39,609 nucleotides of DNA from Phycisphaerae bacterium (GCA_022072085.1 JAJVII010000069.1:1-39609); one strand, 5' to 3'. Numbered from the stretch's first letter, positions 1 through 8,682 are shown. Notes: generated by a model from the sequence alone, not told the origin. Translations and numbers: made by a program.

Positions 1-536
1 ACGGCCAGCCGCCGGCCGCGCGGCGCGACCAGCCAGGCGTAGAGCGTGGAGTCCGCGGCCCCGCGCGCCGTCCAGCCCAGCAGCAGCCACGCCGGGGCCG
101 CGCCGCCGCCGGCCGTCGGCACGCGGGCGACCTGCGTGAACATCGGCTTCCAGTGGGCGTCGGGGAACTCGCCCCCGGGCCAGGAGAACAGAACGTCGGC
201 CACCCCCGGCGCGTCGCAATGCAGGCGGACCTGCACGCAGTAGAAGTTGTGCTCAGGGTTGCGCGGCGCCAGCGTGGTGACAGCCAGTTGGCCGTCGGGG
301 CTCAGCAGCGTTTGCTCGCGGTAGAAATCGCCGTCCAGCGTCTGCCACGCCGGAGCGCCACGGGCGTCGACGGCCGGCGCCAGCGTCGTCGGGGCAGGCT
401 GTTCGCCGGGACCGGCCGACGCGACCGGTGAAGACACCGGACCCGATGCGGGGGCGGCGTCCTGATCGCACCCGGACACCGCGCACAACCCGGCTGCAAT
501 CAGCATCAGCCCTGCACGGAATGGACGGTCCGACAT
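1..536 (-). CDS. Putative lipoprotein, C-terminal part beyond the window
   Basis: The reading frame opens at an ATG at 536 and stays open to the window edge, giving about 178 residues. The N-terminus (MSDRPFRAGLMLIAAGLC) is a basic start plus hydrophobic stretch ending in a lipobox, AVSGC, with the lipidated cysteine at residue 23. This predicts a lipid-anchored exported protein. A proline/alanine-rich linker of about 30 residues follows, then a soluble part containing WQTLDGDFYREQ and PEHNFYCVQVRLHC. I recognise no family. Composition matches the neighbouring genes. The next gene starts its coding downstream on the same strand with a gap of about 50 bases, so the acyltransferase and this gene could share a transcript. 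Confidence in coding is high because of the clean lipobox; function is unknown. Confidence 0.75.
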   Translation of the reverse strand, partial: MSDRPFRAGLMLIAAGLCAVSGCDQDAAPASGPVSSPVASAGPGEQPAPTTLAPAVDARGAPAWQTLDGDFYREQTLLSPDGQLAVTTLAPRNPEHNFYCVQVRLHCDAPGVADVLFSWPGGEFPDAHWKPMFTQVARVPTAGGGAAPAWLLLGWTARGAADSTLYAWLVAPRGRRLA

Positions 537-588
537 GCGGTGGCTTCCCGTGGGGTCCAGATGATTCTACCGTCTCGCGAGCCCGCGT

Positions 589-1524
589 CTATGACTCGGC
601 CTGCCCCGGCGGAGGCAGGAGCGAAGCGACCAGCAGCGGCGAGCACTGCTCCGGGTCGGCCGCGATCCAGGGGGTCCACTGCTCCACCACCCGCTCGCAC
701 GCCTGCCGGTGCAGCGCCCGGCTGGCGACGAGTTGGTCGGGCACGGGCGTCCCGATCCGGATCACCGCCCGCAGCGGTCCGGTCACCGTCAGCAGACAGG
801 GCAGCACCGCGGCGCCGGTCATTCGGGCCAGGCGCAGGAACCCGCTTCGCAGGCGGATGGAGCAGCCGGGCCCGGGAACCACCGGATCGTCCTCCCCCGC
901 GCCTTCGACGGCGATCAGCAGTATCCGCCCGCCCGCGGCGTCTGACCTGCCGGCCAGGAAGTCGTGCGCCTTGCGGAGGCGGGCCAACTCGAACACGTGC
1001 GGCAGGCCCTCCAGCCCGCTGACCCGGTCGGCCAAGTCGTCCAGGCGGACGCGGAAGGGCAACTGCCGTCGCGGATTCCACGCCAGCAGGAATGCCGCCG
1101 GCAGCCCGCGGGCCCGCAACACATGGAAGATCTCGGCCATGCCGCCGAAGTGCAGCGTCGCCAGGACGATCGGCCTGCCCGTCGCCCGGATCGCCTCCAG
1201 ACGATCCAACCCTTCGATCCGGCAGCGGGCCCGCCAGCGCGGCCGGCCCAGTCGTTCGGGGATGAATCGCATGAAATGCGACATGCGCATGGCCAGGCGC
1301 TTGATGAAGAAGCGGCCGCATCGTCGCAGCCGGCCGCCCCGGGGCCTGACGCCCCCGGGCAGACGGAGGAGGAGGGCCGGCGTTGGCGACCGCCGATTGA
1401 GCCCGAGCAGATCGGCCAGGGCCAGCGGGGCGGCCGCCGCGCAGAGCAGGCCGCGGAAGAGCGCCGGCGGCAGGCAGCGCTCGGCCAGCCGCAGCGTCGC
1501 GACGACAATTCGGACCCGAGTCAT
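589..1524 (-). CDS. Lysophospholipid acyltransferase-like protein (LpxL/HtrB-related)
   Basis: About 311 residues. A stretch GRPIVLATLHFGGMAEIF near residue 125 resembles the catalytic block of bacterial lipid A/lysophospholipid acyltransferases, which move an acyl chain to a membrane lipid at the inner face of the inner membrane. An IAVEGAGEDDPV stretch and an RMTGAAVLPCLLT segment further on fit the acceptor side of that fold. The family hallmark is H-X4-D/E; here the acidic residue lies one position further (HFGGMAE), so catalysis is not assured. The N-terminus is arginine-rich with a hydrophobic segment. I prefer the ATG at 1524; a TTG at 1560 would add 12 residues. No strong ribosome binding site is visible. 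Family-level call only. Confidence 0.6.
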   Translation of the reverse strand: MTRVRIVVATLRLAERCLPPALFRGLLCAAAAPLALADLLGLNRRSPTPALLLRLPGGVRPRGGRLRRCGRFFIKRLAMRMSHFMRFIPERLGRPRWRARCRIEGLDRLEAIRATGRPIVLATLHFGGMAEIFHVLRARGLPAAFLLAWNPRRQLPFRVRLDDLADRVSGLEGLPHVFELARLRKAHDFLAGRSDAAGGRILLIAVEGAGEDDPVVPGPGCSIRLRSGFLRLARMTGAAVLPCLLTVTGPLRAVIRIGTPVPDQLVASRALHRQACERVVEQWTPWIAADPEQCSPLLVASLLPPPGQAES

Positions 1525-1608
1525 CGACGCAAGTCTATCTGCGGTCTTCGACGCGGACAATGGGAGGGGAGGGTGCGGCTGAGCAGTGGGAAGCGAAGGC
1601 GCCTGGGA

Positions 1609-2703
1609 TCAACTGTAGCGACCCAATTCGCGGCAGGCGTCAAACAGCGCCTCGACATTCTCCGGCCGTGTGTCGGCCTGGATGTTGTGGGCTGAGCAGA
1701 AGATGTACCCGCCGCCTGGTCCGAGGGTCTCGAAACGGTCGCGGACCTCGGCCCGCACGCCCTCGGGCGTGCCGTAGGGCAGCGTCTGCTGGATCGAAAT
1801 CGCCCCATGGAAACAGAGCCGGTCGCCATACTGTCGTTTGATGGCGCCATAGTCCATGCCGGCGACGCCCGGCTGCAGCGGGTTGAGGATGTCCAGCCCG
1901 CACTCGATGAAGTCGGGGATCAGGGCCGCAATCGATCCGCAGGTGTGGTGGGCGACCTTGCACCCGAAGGTGTGGCCGATATCGATGAAGCGTTTGAAGC
2001 CCTCGCGAAGCTGGACCCGCCAGACGGCCGGCGACATGAACGGTCCTTCCTGCGTGCCGAAATCGTCGCCAGTGAACAGGATGTCAATCGCCCCGCCCGC
2101 AGCCTCCAGCGTGCGGGCAGCGTATTCGGCATAGAAATCGGCGATGCGCCCGAAGACAGCAGCGGCGATATCCGGGGCGGCCGCCAGATCGATCAGGATC
2201 TGCTCGACCCCGCGGAGATACATCGCCGGCTTGAGCTGGGCACAGCGATTGAGCCGGTCGCCCATGAAGACGACGACCCGGCCCGCGTCGCGGGCGCGGG
2301 CCGCCTGCTCGCGAACGGGGGCATAGTCGAAGTGATCGGGGCTCGGCCAGCGTGGGTAGGCCAGCACTTCCTCGACGCAGGTCGCACTGGCCAGGGGGGA
2401 GGCGGCCACCTCGCTGTAGCTGCCGGCGGTCGGTCCGCTGCCATAGTGCACCACGCGGCGAGGGACGCCGAAGTGATCTTCCCACCCCCCATCGGGTCCG
2501 CGGGCCAGCGGCGGACCGACGTATCGAGGCCCTTCGATGTAGCGGAAGTCCACATCAAAACGATTGAGGATCGCCTCGCGGCCGGCGCCGCCGTAGCGGG
2601 CCGAGAGCTTGTCCCAGGTCTCCTTGCTCAGCCAGCAGTCCATGGGGGCTCGATCTGGGGTCTGGTGCGACAGGCAGAGGGCGACACGTTGGCGGGAATC
2701 CAT
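1609..2703 (-). CDS. Uroporphyrinogen decarboxylase (URO-D)/MtaA-type domain protein
   Basis: 364 residues starting MDSRQRVALCLSHQTPDRAP, a typical opening of URO-D/corrinoid methyltransferase-like proteins. A frame upstream of this ATG is open, but GGAG about 10 bases before 2703 favours this start. The C-terminal half has the family pattern VAHHTCGSIAALIPDFIE followed by CGLDILNPLQPGVAGMD, then a FHGAIS and a GGGYIFCSAHNIQ segment close to the end. In the MtaA/CmuA branch, His and Cys in such motifs bind zinc for methyl transfer to a thiol or corrinoid, whereas true heme-pathway HemE acts on uroporphyrinogen. Planctomycetes carry many members with unknown substrates. No corrinoid protein or heme gene is adjacent, so the substrate is unknown. 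It runs divergently from ppdK. Confidence 0.8.
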   Translation of the reverse strand: MDSRQRVALCLSHQTPDRAPMDCWLSKETWDKLSARYGGAGREAILNRFDVDFRYIEGPRYVGPPLARGPDGGWEDHFGVPRRVVHYGSGPTAGSYSEVAASPLASATCVEEVLAYPRWPSPDHFDYAPVREQAARARDAGRVVVFMGDRLNRCAQLKPAMYLRGVEQILIDLAAAPDIAAAVFGRIADFYAEYAARTLEAAGGAIDILFTGDDFGTQEGPFMSPAVWRVQLREGFKRFIDIGHTFGCKVAHHTCGSIAALIPDFIECGLDILNPLQPGVAGMDYGAIKRQYGDRLCFHGAISIQQTLPYGTPEGVRAEVRDRFETLGPGGGYIFCSAHNIQADTRPENVEALFDACRELGRYS

Positions 2704-2886
2704 GGCGAAGCTCCAAGTCCGGCGGCCTGTGGCATTGTATCGGTGGGGCCGCACGGCAGGAACTCGAATCGCCCCTTCTCGCCCGCCGCAAGCGGGTTGC
2801 GCGAGCTGGAACGGACTTTTCCGGCCAGTCCGGAGCCGCGCCACGCACGGTCTTGAAAGGGGCCTACGCCCGCCAAATCTGGCTTG

Positions 2887-2915
2887 TTGACACCGGGCAG
2901 AGCGGCGCTTAGACT
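2887..2915 (+). promoter_or_regulatory. Sigma70-type promoter of ppdK
   Basis: A perfect -35 hexamer TTGACA (2887-2892) is followed after exactly 17 bases by TAGACT (2910-2915). Transcription would start near 2922, leaving a leader of about 50 bases with AAGGAG shortly before the ppdK ATG. Spacing and position make it one of the clearest promoters in the window. Confidence 0.75.
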
Positions 2916-2974
2916 GCCCCCTTTATTTGCCAACCAGGACGTGACCCTCACGCGATACCGCAAAGGAGCAGACG

Positions 2975-5767
2975 ATGGCAGCCAAGAAGGCTAAGAAGAC
3001 GACCAAACCCGCCAAGGCCAAGAAGGCGGCCAAGGCGGTCAAGTATGTTTACTCGTTCGGCGGCGGAAAGGCCGACGGCCGGGCCGACATGAAGAACCTG
3101 CTGGGCGGCAAGGGCGCCAACCTGGCCGAGATGGGCAAGATCGGACTGCCCGTTCCCCCCGGGTTCACCCTGACCACCGAGGTCTGCACCGCCTACTACG
3201 CCAACAACCGCAAGTATCCGGCCGAGGTCAAGCCGCAGGTCGAGGCGGCGATGGTCAAGGTCGAGAAAGTCATGGGCCTGGCCTTCGGCAGCCCGGACAA
3301 GCCGCTGCTGGTCTCGGTGCGCAGCGGCGCCCGCCAGAGCATGCCCGGCATGATGGAGACGGTGCTCAACGTCGGCCTGACCACGAAGACCATCCCCGGC
3401 CTGGTGGCGATGACCGGCGGCAACGAGCGGTTCGTGTGGGACGCCTACCGCCGCCTCATCATGATGTACAGCGACGTGGTGATGGAAAAGGCCGCCGGCG
3501 TCGAGCCGGCCGAGGGCATGGGCATCCGCATGCAGCTCGAGCACCTGATGGAGCTCAAGAAGGAGCAGCGCGGCATCACCCAGGACACCCAGATGTCCGT
3601 CGAGGACCTCAAGGATCTCTGCGCCCAGTTCCGCGCGAAGGTCAAGCAGGTCCTGGGCAAGGAGTTCCCCGACGACGCGACCGAGCAGCTCTGGGGCGGC
3701 ATCGGCGCGGTCTTCCAGAGCTGGATGGGCCGACGCGCGGTCGCCTACCGCCGCATCGAAGGCATCCCGCAGGAGTGGGGCACCGCGACCAACGTCCAAG
3801 CGATGGTCTTCGGCAACATGGGCGACGACTCGGCCACCGGCGTGGCCTTCACCCGCAACCCGGCCACCGGCGACCGCAACTTCTACGGCGAGTGGCTGGT
3901 CAACGCCCAGGGCGAGGACGTCGTCGCCGGCATCCGCACCCCCAGCCCGCTGAACAAGGCCAACAAGACCGAGCACACCCGGGATCTGCTCAGCCTCGAA
4001 GAGGCCATGCCGGCCACCTACAGGCAGCTCGTCCAGGTCCGCAATCAGCTCGAGAAGCACTACCGCGACATGCAGGACATCGAGTTCACCATCCAGCAGG
4101 GCAAGCTCTACATGCTCCAGACGCGCACGGGCAAGCGGACCGGATTGGCCGCCGTCCACGTCGCCGTCGACATGGTCAAGGAGAAGCTCATCGACAGCAA
4201 GACCGCCCTGCTGCGGGTCAGCTCGGCACAGCTCGACGAACTGCTGCACCCGTCGCTGGACCCGGCGGCCGAGCAAAAGGTGTCCGCACTCACCAAGGGC
4301 CTGCCCGCGGGCCCGGGCGGTGCGACCGGCCAGATCGTCCTGACCGCCGACAAGGCCGAGCAACTCGGCAAGACCGGCCAGAAGGTCATCCTCGTCCGCA
4401 ACGAGACCAGCCCCGAGGACGTCCACGGCATGTATGCCGCCGCGGGCATCCTGACGGCCAAGGGCGGCATGACCAGCCACGCGGCGCTGGTCGCCCGCGG
4501 CTGGGGCAAGTGCTGCATCGTCGGTTGCGGGGCGCTCAAGATCAACACCGCTGCCGGCACGGTCACCGCCGGCGGCAAGACACTCAAGGAAGGCGACTGG
4601 ATCAGCCTCAACGGCAGCCGCGGCCTGGTCTACGAAGGCCAGCTCGCCCTCAAGGCCGCCGACCCCGACAGCGACCCGGCCTACAAGCAGTTGATGAAGT
4701 GGGCCGACGCGACCCGGCGCCTCGGCGTCTGGGCCAACGCCGACACCCCCGAGGACGCCCGACGGGCCCTGGGCTTCGGCGCTGAGGGCATCGGCCTGCT
4801 CCGCACCGAGCACATGTTCTACGGCAAGGGCGCCGAGGAGCCGCTGTTCCGCCTCCGCAAGATGATCCACTCTGACTCGGTCGATGAACGCCGCAAGGCC
4901 CTCGACGAACTCTTCCCCTACGTCAAGTCCGACATGAAGGGCGTGCTGGAGTCGATGAACGGCAAGCCGGTCACGATCCGCCTGTTGGACCCGCCGCTGC
5001 ACGAGTTTGTCCCGCAGGGCGCCGAGGAACGCCAGAAGCTGGCCACCAGCCTGGGCATCAGCCTCGATGACCTGGCCAAGCGGGCCGAGGGGCTGCACGA
5101 GACCAACCCGATGATGGGCCACCGCGGCGTGCGGCTGGGCATCACCTACCCGGAGGTCAGCGAGATGCAGATCCGGGCGATCCTCGAAGCGGCCGCCGAA
5201 CTGCTCAAGGCCGGCAAGAAGCCGATGCCCGAGATCATGATCCCCGTCACCTGCGACGTGAACGAGCTGAAGAACCAGGAGGCGATCGTCAATCGCGTCG
5301 CCGCCGAGGTGAAGGCCAAGTACGGCGCCAAGAAGCTGCCGTTCCACTTCGGCACGATGATCGAAATTCCGCGGGCCGCGCTACTGGCTGATGAGATGGC
5401 CGAGTCGGCCCAGTTCTTCAGTTTCGGGACCAACGACCTGACGCAGATGAGCTACGGCTTCAGCCGCGACGACATCGGCGGGTTCGTGCCCGACTACATC
5501 GCCGGCAAGATACTGCCCGGCGACCCGTTCCAGTCGCTGGACCAGAAGGGCGTCGGCCAGCTCATGAAGATGTCCGTCACTGCCGGCCGCAAGACGCGGC
5601 CCGACCTGAAGGTCGGCATCTGCGGCGAGCACGGCGGCGATCCGCGGAGCGTGGCGTTCTGCCACCGGATCGGCCTGAACTACGTGAGCTGCTCGCCGTT
5701 CCGCGTCCCGGTCGCGCGCCTCGCTGCCGCCCAGGCCGTCGTCGGCAAGCTGCCCGAGGAGAAGTGA
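2975..5767 (+). CDS. ppdK: Pyruvate, phosphate dikinase
   Basis: 930 residues; interconverts pyruvate, ATP and phosphate with phosphoenolpyruvate, AMP and pyrophosphate in the cytoplasm. From N to C: a nucleotide-binding domain (FGGGKADGRADMKNLLGGKG, then VSVRSGARQSMPGMMETVLN), a mobile phosphohistidine domain with catalytic His502 in GGMTSHAALVARGWGKCC, and a PEP/pyruvate TIM barrel with LRTEHMF, GTNDLTQMSYGFSRDD and catalytic Cys883 in VGICGEHGGDP. All key blocks are intact. The start is fixed by AAGGAGCAGACG before the ATG. Unusually, the first 23 residues hold ten lysines (MAAKKAKKTTKPAKAKK...), an extension ahead of the usual start of the fold, making the protein longer than the common 870-900 residues. 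It stands alone with its own promoter and terminator, pointing to gluconeogenic or glycolytic PEP/pyruvate control. Confidence 0.97.
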   Translation: MAAKKAKKTTKPAKAKKAAKAVKYVYSFGGGKADGRADMKNLLGGKGANLAEMGKIGLPVPPGFTLTTEVCTAYYANNRKYPAEVKPQVEAAMVKVEKVMGLAFGSPDKPLLVSVRSGARQSMPGMMETVLNVGLTTKTIPGLVAMTGGNERFVWDAYRRLIMMYSDVVMEKAAGVEPAEGMGIRMQLEHLMELKKEQRGITQDTQMSVEDLKDLCAQFRAKVKQVLGKEFPDDATEQLWGGIGAVFQSWMGRRAVAYRRIEGIPQEWGTATNVQAMVFGNMGDDSATGVAFTRNPATGDRNFYGEWLVNAQGEDVVAGIRTPSPLNKANKTEHTRDLLSLEEAMPATYRQLVQVRNQLEKHYRDMQDIEFTIQQGKLYMLQTRTGKRTGLAAVHVAVDMVKEKLIDSKTALLRVSSAQLDELLHPSLDPAAEQKVSALTKGLPAGPGGATGQIVLTADKAEQLGKTGQKVILVRNETSPEDVHGMYAAAGILTAKGGMTSHAALVARGWGKCCIVGCGALKINTAAGTVTAGGKTLKEGDWISLNGSRGLVYEGQLALKAADPDSDPAYKQLMKWADATRRLGVWANADTPEDARRALGFGAEGIGLLRTEHMFYGKGAEEPLFRLRKMIHSDSVDERRKALDELFPYVKSDMKGVLESMNGKPVTIRLLDPPLHEFVPQGAEERQKLATSLGISLDDLAKRAEGLHETNPMMGHRGVRLGITYPEVSEMQIRAILEAAAELLKAGKKPMPEIMIPVTCDVNELKNQEAIVNRVAAEVKAKYGAKKLPFHFGTMIEIPRAALLADEMAESAQFFSFGTNDLTQMSYGFSRDDIGGFVPDYIAGKILPGDPFQSLDQKGVGQLMKMSVTAGRKTRPDLKVGICGEHGGDPRSVAFCHRIGLNYVSCSPFRVPVARLAAAQAVVGKLPEEK

Positions 5768-5801
5768 CCCTCGGAAAGCCTCCGCTGATTGGATGTAAAC
5801 A

Positions 5802-5835
5802 AAGACGCCCAGGGAAGGCCTTCCCTGGGCGTCTT
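5802..5835. terminator. Perfect palindromic bidirectional terminator
   Basis: A perfect 34-base palindrome, arm AAGACGCCCAGGGAAGG, sits between two convergent genes. It is flanked by A residues on the left and by CCTTT on the right, so it can act as a factor-independent terminator for ppdK on the plus strand and for the glycerol-1-phosphate dehydrogenase operon on the minus strand. Confidence 0.8.
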
Positions 5836-5866
5836 CCTTTGCGCCATGCCCCATCCGTCGAACGCG

Positions 5867-7222
5867 TCAGGCGTCGCCGCGCCGGGCTACCGCGTCGCGA
5901 GCCCAGTCTTCGAGCACGCCCAGGTCCGCCAGCAGGTGCAGGACCGTGTAGCGGGCGCGGACGTGGTGGGCGTGGGTTACGGCCGCCAACGCCCGCTCGC
6001 GGCCGACGCCGATCTGCGAGAATTGCGTAGCCGCCCCGGCCTGCTTCAACTCCGCCTCCAACGATTCCACTTCCACCAGCCGCTCAGCCAGCCGCGGACG
6101 CAACACGGGCCAGCGGTCCACGAGACGCTTCAGCCGGTCCGCCAGCGCGTCGCCTTCGGCGTAGAGCTTGCGGGCCTCGCCGATGACGACCGGCCCCAGC
6201 GTCGGGCCGAAGTGGGCGGACAGGCCGGCTTCAACCTCCGCCCACGGGCGACGCGACGTGACGCGGGCGGCCACGTCCAGCGTCGCGGGGTCCCACGCCA
6301 GCAGGCGGCGGTAGAACTCCGCCGTCACCAGCGTCGCGACGCCCACCTGGAGCCCGTGCAGGTCGTGGCCTCCCGCCCTGGCCCCGCCGGCCAGCGCGGT
6401 CATGTCCAGGTAATGGCTGATCAGGTGCTCGCCGCCGCTGGCGGGGCTGCTCTTGCCCGACACCGCCATCGCCAGGCCCGAGACGAACAGTGACTCGAAC
6501 AGCGCCGCGACGACCGCCGGCTCGCGCGCGGGCAGACGCGGGGCGATCCCCTCCGCCAACCCAGCTGACGCCTCCACAACGGCCAACCCGTCGGGACTGA
6601 TCGCGTCGCCCAGCAATTCGTTGGCCAGCGTCCAGTCGGCCGTCGAAACCGGCTTGGCCAGCAGGTCGGCCAGCCCAGCAGCGATCATCCTCGCCGGAGC
6701 CGCGCACAGCACGTCCAGGTCCGCCAGCACCACGACCGGCGGCGGGGCGGGGTCGGTCCGCTTGATGCCGTCGCGCAGGACGGCCGCGATGACCGACGGG
6801 TAGCCGTTCATCGACGGCGCCGTCGCGACGGCGGCGGACGGCAGACCGGCTGCCCCGGCGGCCAGTTTCACCGTGTCGCAAATAGTCCCCGACCCGACGG
6901 CCACGACGGCGGACGCCCGCTCAGCCGACAGGCCTTTGGCGACTTGCGCAACCAGCGCCGTGTCGCAGACCAGGGGTTCGGCGCCCGCGCCGTCCTGGAG
7001 GACCAGCCGCGACGACGCCGCACCGGCTGCCGACAACGCCACCGACAACGCCTCGCCCTGGGCGGCCCAGGTGTTCGCGTCAGCGACCAGCAGCCACCGG
7101 CCCTTCGGCAGGAAATCAGCCAGCAGTGCGGGCATGCGCGTCGTCAGGCCCGGCTCGCAAACGACGCGGCGTGTGGCCAGGCGGTCGGCGTATCGGGCCA
7201 GGATTTCGTTGGCGGTCTTCAT
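5867..7222 (-). CDS. egsA: sn-glycerol-1-phosphate dehydrogenase (AraM/EgsA type)
   Basis: 451 residues of the iron-containing alcohol dehydrogenase/dehydroquinate synthase superfamily. The NAD(P)-binding motif GSGT (110-113) in VAVGSGTICDTVKLAA and the SMNGYPS block (137-143) are typical of glycerol-1-phosphate dehydrogenases, which reduce dihydroxyacetone phosphate to sn-glycerol-1-phosphate. Probable metal ligands are Asp186 (GLADLLAK), His266 (SGGEHLISH) and His289 (HDLHGLQVGVAT). Archaea use this enzyme for membrane lipids; the Bacillus homologue AraM makes G1P for a heptaprenylglyceryl lipid. The C-terminus is longer than in many family members. The ATG overlaps the stop of the upstream HAD gene by four bases (ATGA), so translation is coupled. 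The exact substrate is inferred from family membership; a glycerol dehydrogenase role is less likely. Confidence 0.85.
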   Translation of the reverse strand: MKTANEILARYADRLATRRVVCEPGLTTRMPALLADFLPKGRWLLVADANTWAAQGEALSVALSAAGAASSRLVLQDGAGAEPLVCDTALVAQVAKGLSAERASAVVAVGSGTICDTVKLAAGAAGLPSAAVATAPSMNGYPSVIAAVLRDGIKRTDPAPPPVVVLADLDVLCAAPARMIAAGLADLLAKPVSTADWTLANELLGDAISPDGLAVVEASAGLAEGIAPRLPAREPAVVAALFESLFVSGLAMAVSGKSSPASGGEHLISHYLDMTALAGGARAGGHDLHGLQVGVATLVTAEFYRRLLAWDPATLDVAARVTSRRPWAEVEAGLSAHFGPTLGPVVIGEARKLYAEGDALADRLKRLVDRWPVLRPRLAERLVEVESLEAELKQAGAATQFSQIGVGRERALAAVTHAHHVRARYTVLHLLADLGVLEDWARDAVARRGDA

Positions 7223-7950
7223 CGTTGCAGCATCCTCAGCAGGTCGGTCAGTTCATGGATGACGAGGTCCGGCCGGATCGGCCACCACCAGCGGACCCGC
7301 CGGCCGGGCCGAAGGCGCAGAACCGTCGTGATGCCCGCCCGCCGGGCCCCCAGCACGTCAGCCAGCAGGTCGTCGCCGACATGCCAGGTCTCGTCGGCTG
7401 ACACGTTGATCGCCGCAAGCGCCCGGCGGAAGAGCGTCAGGCTCGGCTTCTTGACGCCCTCGCTGGCCGAGTAGAAGCGTTCGGGGAACCAGTCGATCAA
7501 CCCGACGCGGGCCAGGTGGGCATCAATCGCGAAGTCTGGCACGAAGGTGTTGGAGATCAGCGCCATGCGGATGCCGGCATCGCGGATCGCCCCCAGCACG
7601 GCTTTTGCCTGCGGGTCGGCCCGGCCGACGTTGGCCAGCGGATCATACATCCGCATGACAAACTCCCGCCAGACCGCCGGCGGCATCCGCCGCTGGAGGT
7701 GGCCGGTGACCAGGCCGAACAGGTCGGCAATGTTCACCTCGCGTCGGCTGATGCGATTGATGAGAAGGGCCTTGCGACCGCGTGCGACCAGCCGCCGGAC
7801 AAAGGACTCCCGCTTGCCCAGGCGGAAGCCCTGGGCAGTGAGGTAGGCGTGCCCGGCCCGCGCCCCGCGTTTGAACGCGCCCAGCCGATCGACGCCGCCG
7901 AAGAACAGCAGCGTCTCGCCGAGATCGAACAGGATAGCCCGGGGCTTCAC
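7219..7950 (-). CDS. HAD-superfamily hydrolase
   Basis: 243 residues starting with GTG at 7950, which overlaps the elbB stop by four bases (GTGA). Motif I is AILFDLGETLL, with the nucleophile Asp and the usual second Asp replaced by Gly-Glu, a known variant among phosphatases. Motif II is MALISNTF, motif III is the lysine in SEGVKKPS, and motif IV is TWHVGDDLLADVLGARRAG. A helical cap lies between motifs I and II. The C-terminus (RPDLVIHELTDLLRMLQ) is typical of phosphoglycolate-phosphatase-like members. It overlaps egsA at its other end (ATGA). Such tight coupling suggests action on a phosphorylated metabolite linked to the dehydrogenase, possibly glycerol-1-phosphate; that is inference. Confidence 0.85.
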   Translation of the reverse strand: MKPRAILFDLGETLLFFGGVDRLGAFKRGARAGHAYLTAQGFRLGKRESFVRRLVARGRKALLINRISRREVNIADLFGLVTGHLQRRMPPAVWREFVMRMYDPLANVGRADPQAKAVLGAIRDAGIRMALISNTFVPDFAIDAHLARVGLIDWFPERFYSASEGVKKPSLTLFRRALAAINVSADETWHVGDDLLADVLGARRAGITTVLRLRPGRRVRWWWPIRPDLVIHELTDLLRMLQR

Positions 7951-8615
7951 CCGCACAGTTGCAGCACCTTGGCGACGAGCTTGCCGACGCCGGCGTCGAC
8001 GTCCGCCGGCCCGCGCGCCAGCATGTAGGCCGGCGTCGAGACGATCTTGTTGGCTTCGTCGGTTACGATCTGGTCGACGGCGCAGTTGACGTGCCGGGCG
8101 CCCATGGCCTCGATGGCCTTGGCCGTCTCGGCGTCGTTGCCGATGGTCAGGGACACCTTCGGCTCGACGCCGCCCAAAACCTTGGCGGCCACGACCGGCG
8201 CGATGCAGATGACGCCGATGGGTTTGCCGGTCTTGCGGGCGTCGCGCAGCAGGCGGGCCACGTCGCCGTTCACCTCGCACGCGGGGCCGGCGGCGGCGAA
8301 GGTGCAGAGGTTCTTCGCGGCCCCAAACCCGCCGGGCAGGATCACCGCGTCGACCGCGCCGGCGGAAACCTCCGACAGCGGCTTGATGCGGCCGCGGGCG
8401 ATGCGGGCCGACTCGATGAGCACGCGCCGTTTCTCGCCGGCCTGCTTCTCCTTGCATACGTGGTTGACGACGTCGGCCTGGGGAATCTCCGGGGCGCAAC
8501 AGACGATTTCGGCGCCGGCGCGGTCCAGGTGCAGAAGCGTGATGACCGCCTCGTGAATCTCCGCCCCGTCGAGGAATCCGCAGCCGGACAAGACCACCGC
8601 CACGCGTTTGCCCAT
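7947..8615 (-). CDS. elbB: ElbB-like glyoxalase/DJ-1 superfamily protein
   Basis: 222 residues matching the ElbB branch of the DJ-1/PfpI superfamily (isoprenoid biosynthesis glyoxalase ElbB). Family signatures are VAVVLSGCGFLDGAEIHEAV at the start, ARGRIKPLSEV, DAVILPGGFGAAKNLCTFA, and GVICIAPVV with the nucleophile-elbow Cys137. ElbB proteins have been reported to have weak glyoxalase activity and were named for raising lycopene yield in E. coli. The ribosome binding site AAAGGAG precedes the ATG. First gene of a three-gene operon with a HAD hydrolase and a glycerol-1-phosphate dehydrogenase. The partnership suggests a link to triose-phosphate/methylglyoxal or isoprenoid-lipid metabolism, which is inferred from context. 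Confidence 0.9.
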   Translation of the reverse strand: MGKRVAVVLSGCGFLDGAEIHEAVITLLHLDRAGAEIVCCAPEIPQADVVNHVCKEKQAGEKRRVLIESARIARGRIKPLSEVSAGAVDAVILPGGFGAAKNLCTFAAAGPACEVNGDVARLLRDARKTGKPIGVICIAPVVAAKVLGGVEPKVSLTIGNDAETAKAIEAMGARHVNCAVDQIVTDEANKIVSTPAYMLARGPADVDAGVGKLVAKVLQLCG

Positions 8616-8653
8616 TGCTCGCTCCTTTGCTCGTGTGCCCGAAGTGCGCGGCG

Positions 8654-8682
8654 ATTATAGCCGATGCCGACGGGCCGATTGA
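8654..8682 (-). promoter_or_regulatory. Probable promoter of the elbB operon
   Basis: A perfect TATAAT lies at 8654-8659 on the minus strand, 38 bases before the elbB ATG. The -35 region is poor (TTCAAT with an 18-base spacer) and falls in the edge of the ATTCG-type repeat. Predicted start of transcription is near 8647. Confidence 0.55.

Noticed and set aside
2948-5347. Long open frame antisense to pyruvate phosphate dikinase
   Set aside because: It mirrors the GC-rich codon pattern of ppdK, has no ribosome binding site and gives a low-complexity Leu/Gly/Val/Asp-rich sequence.
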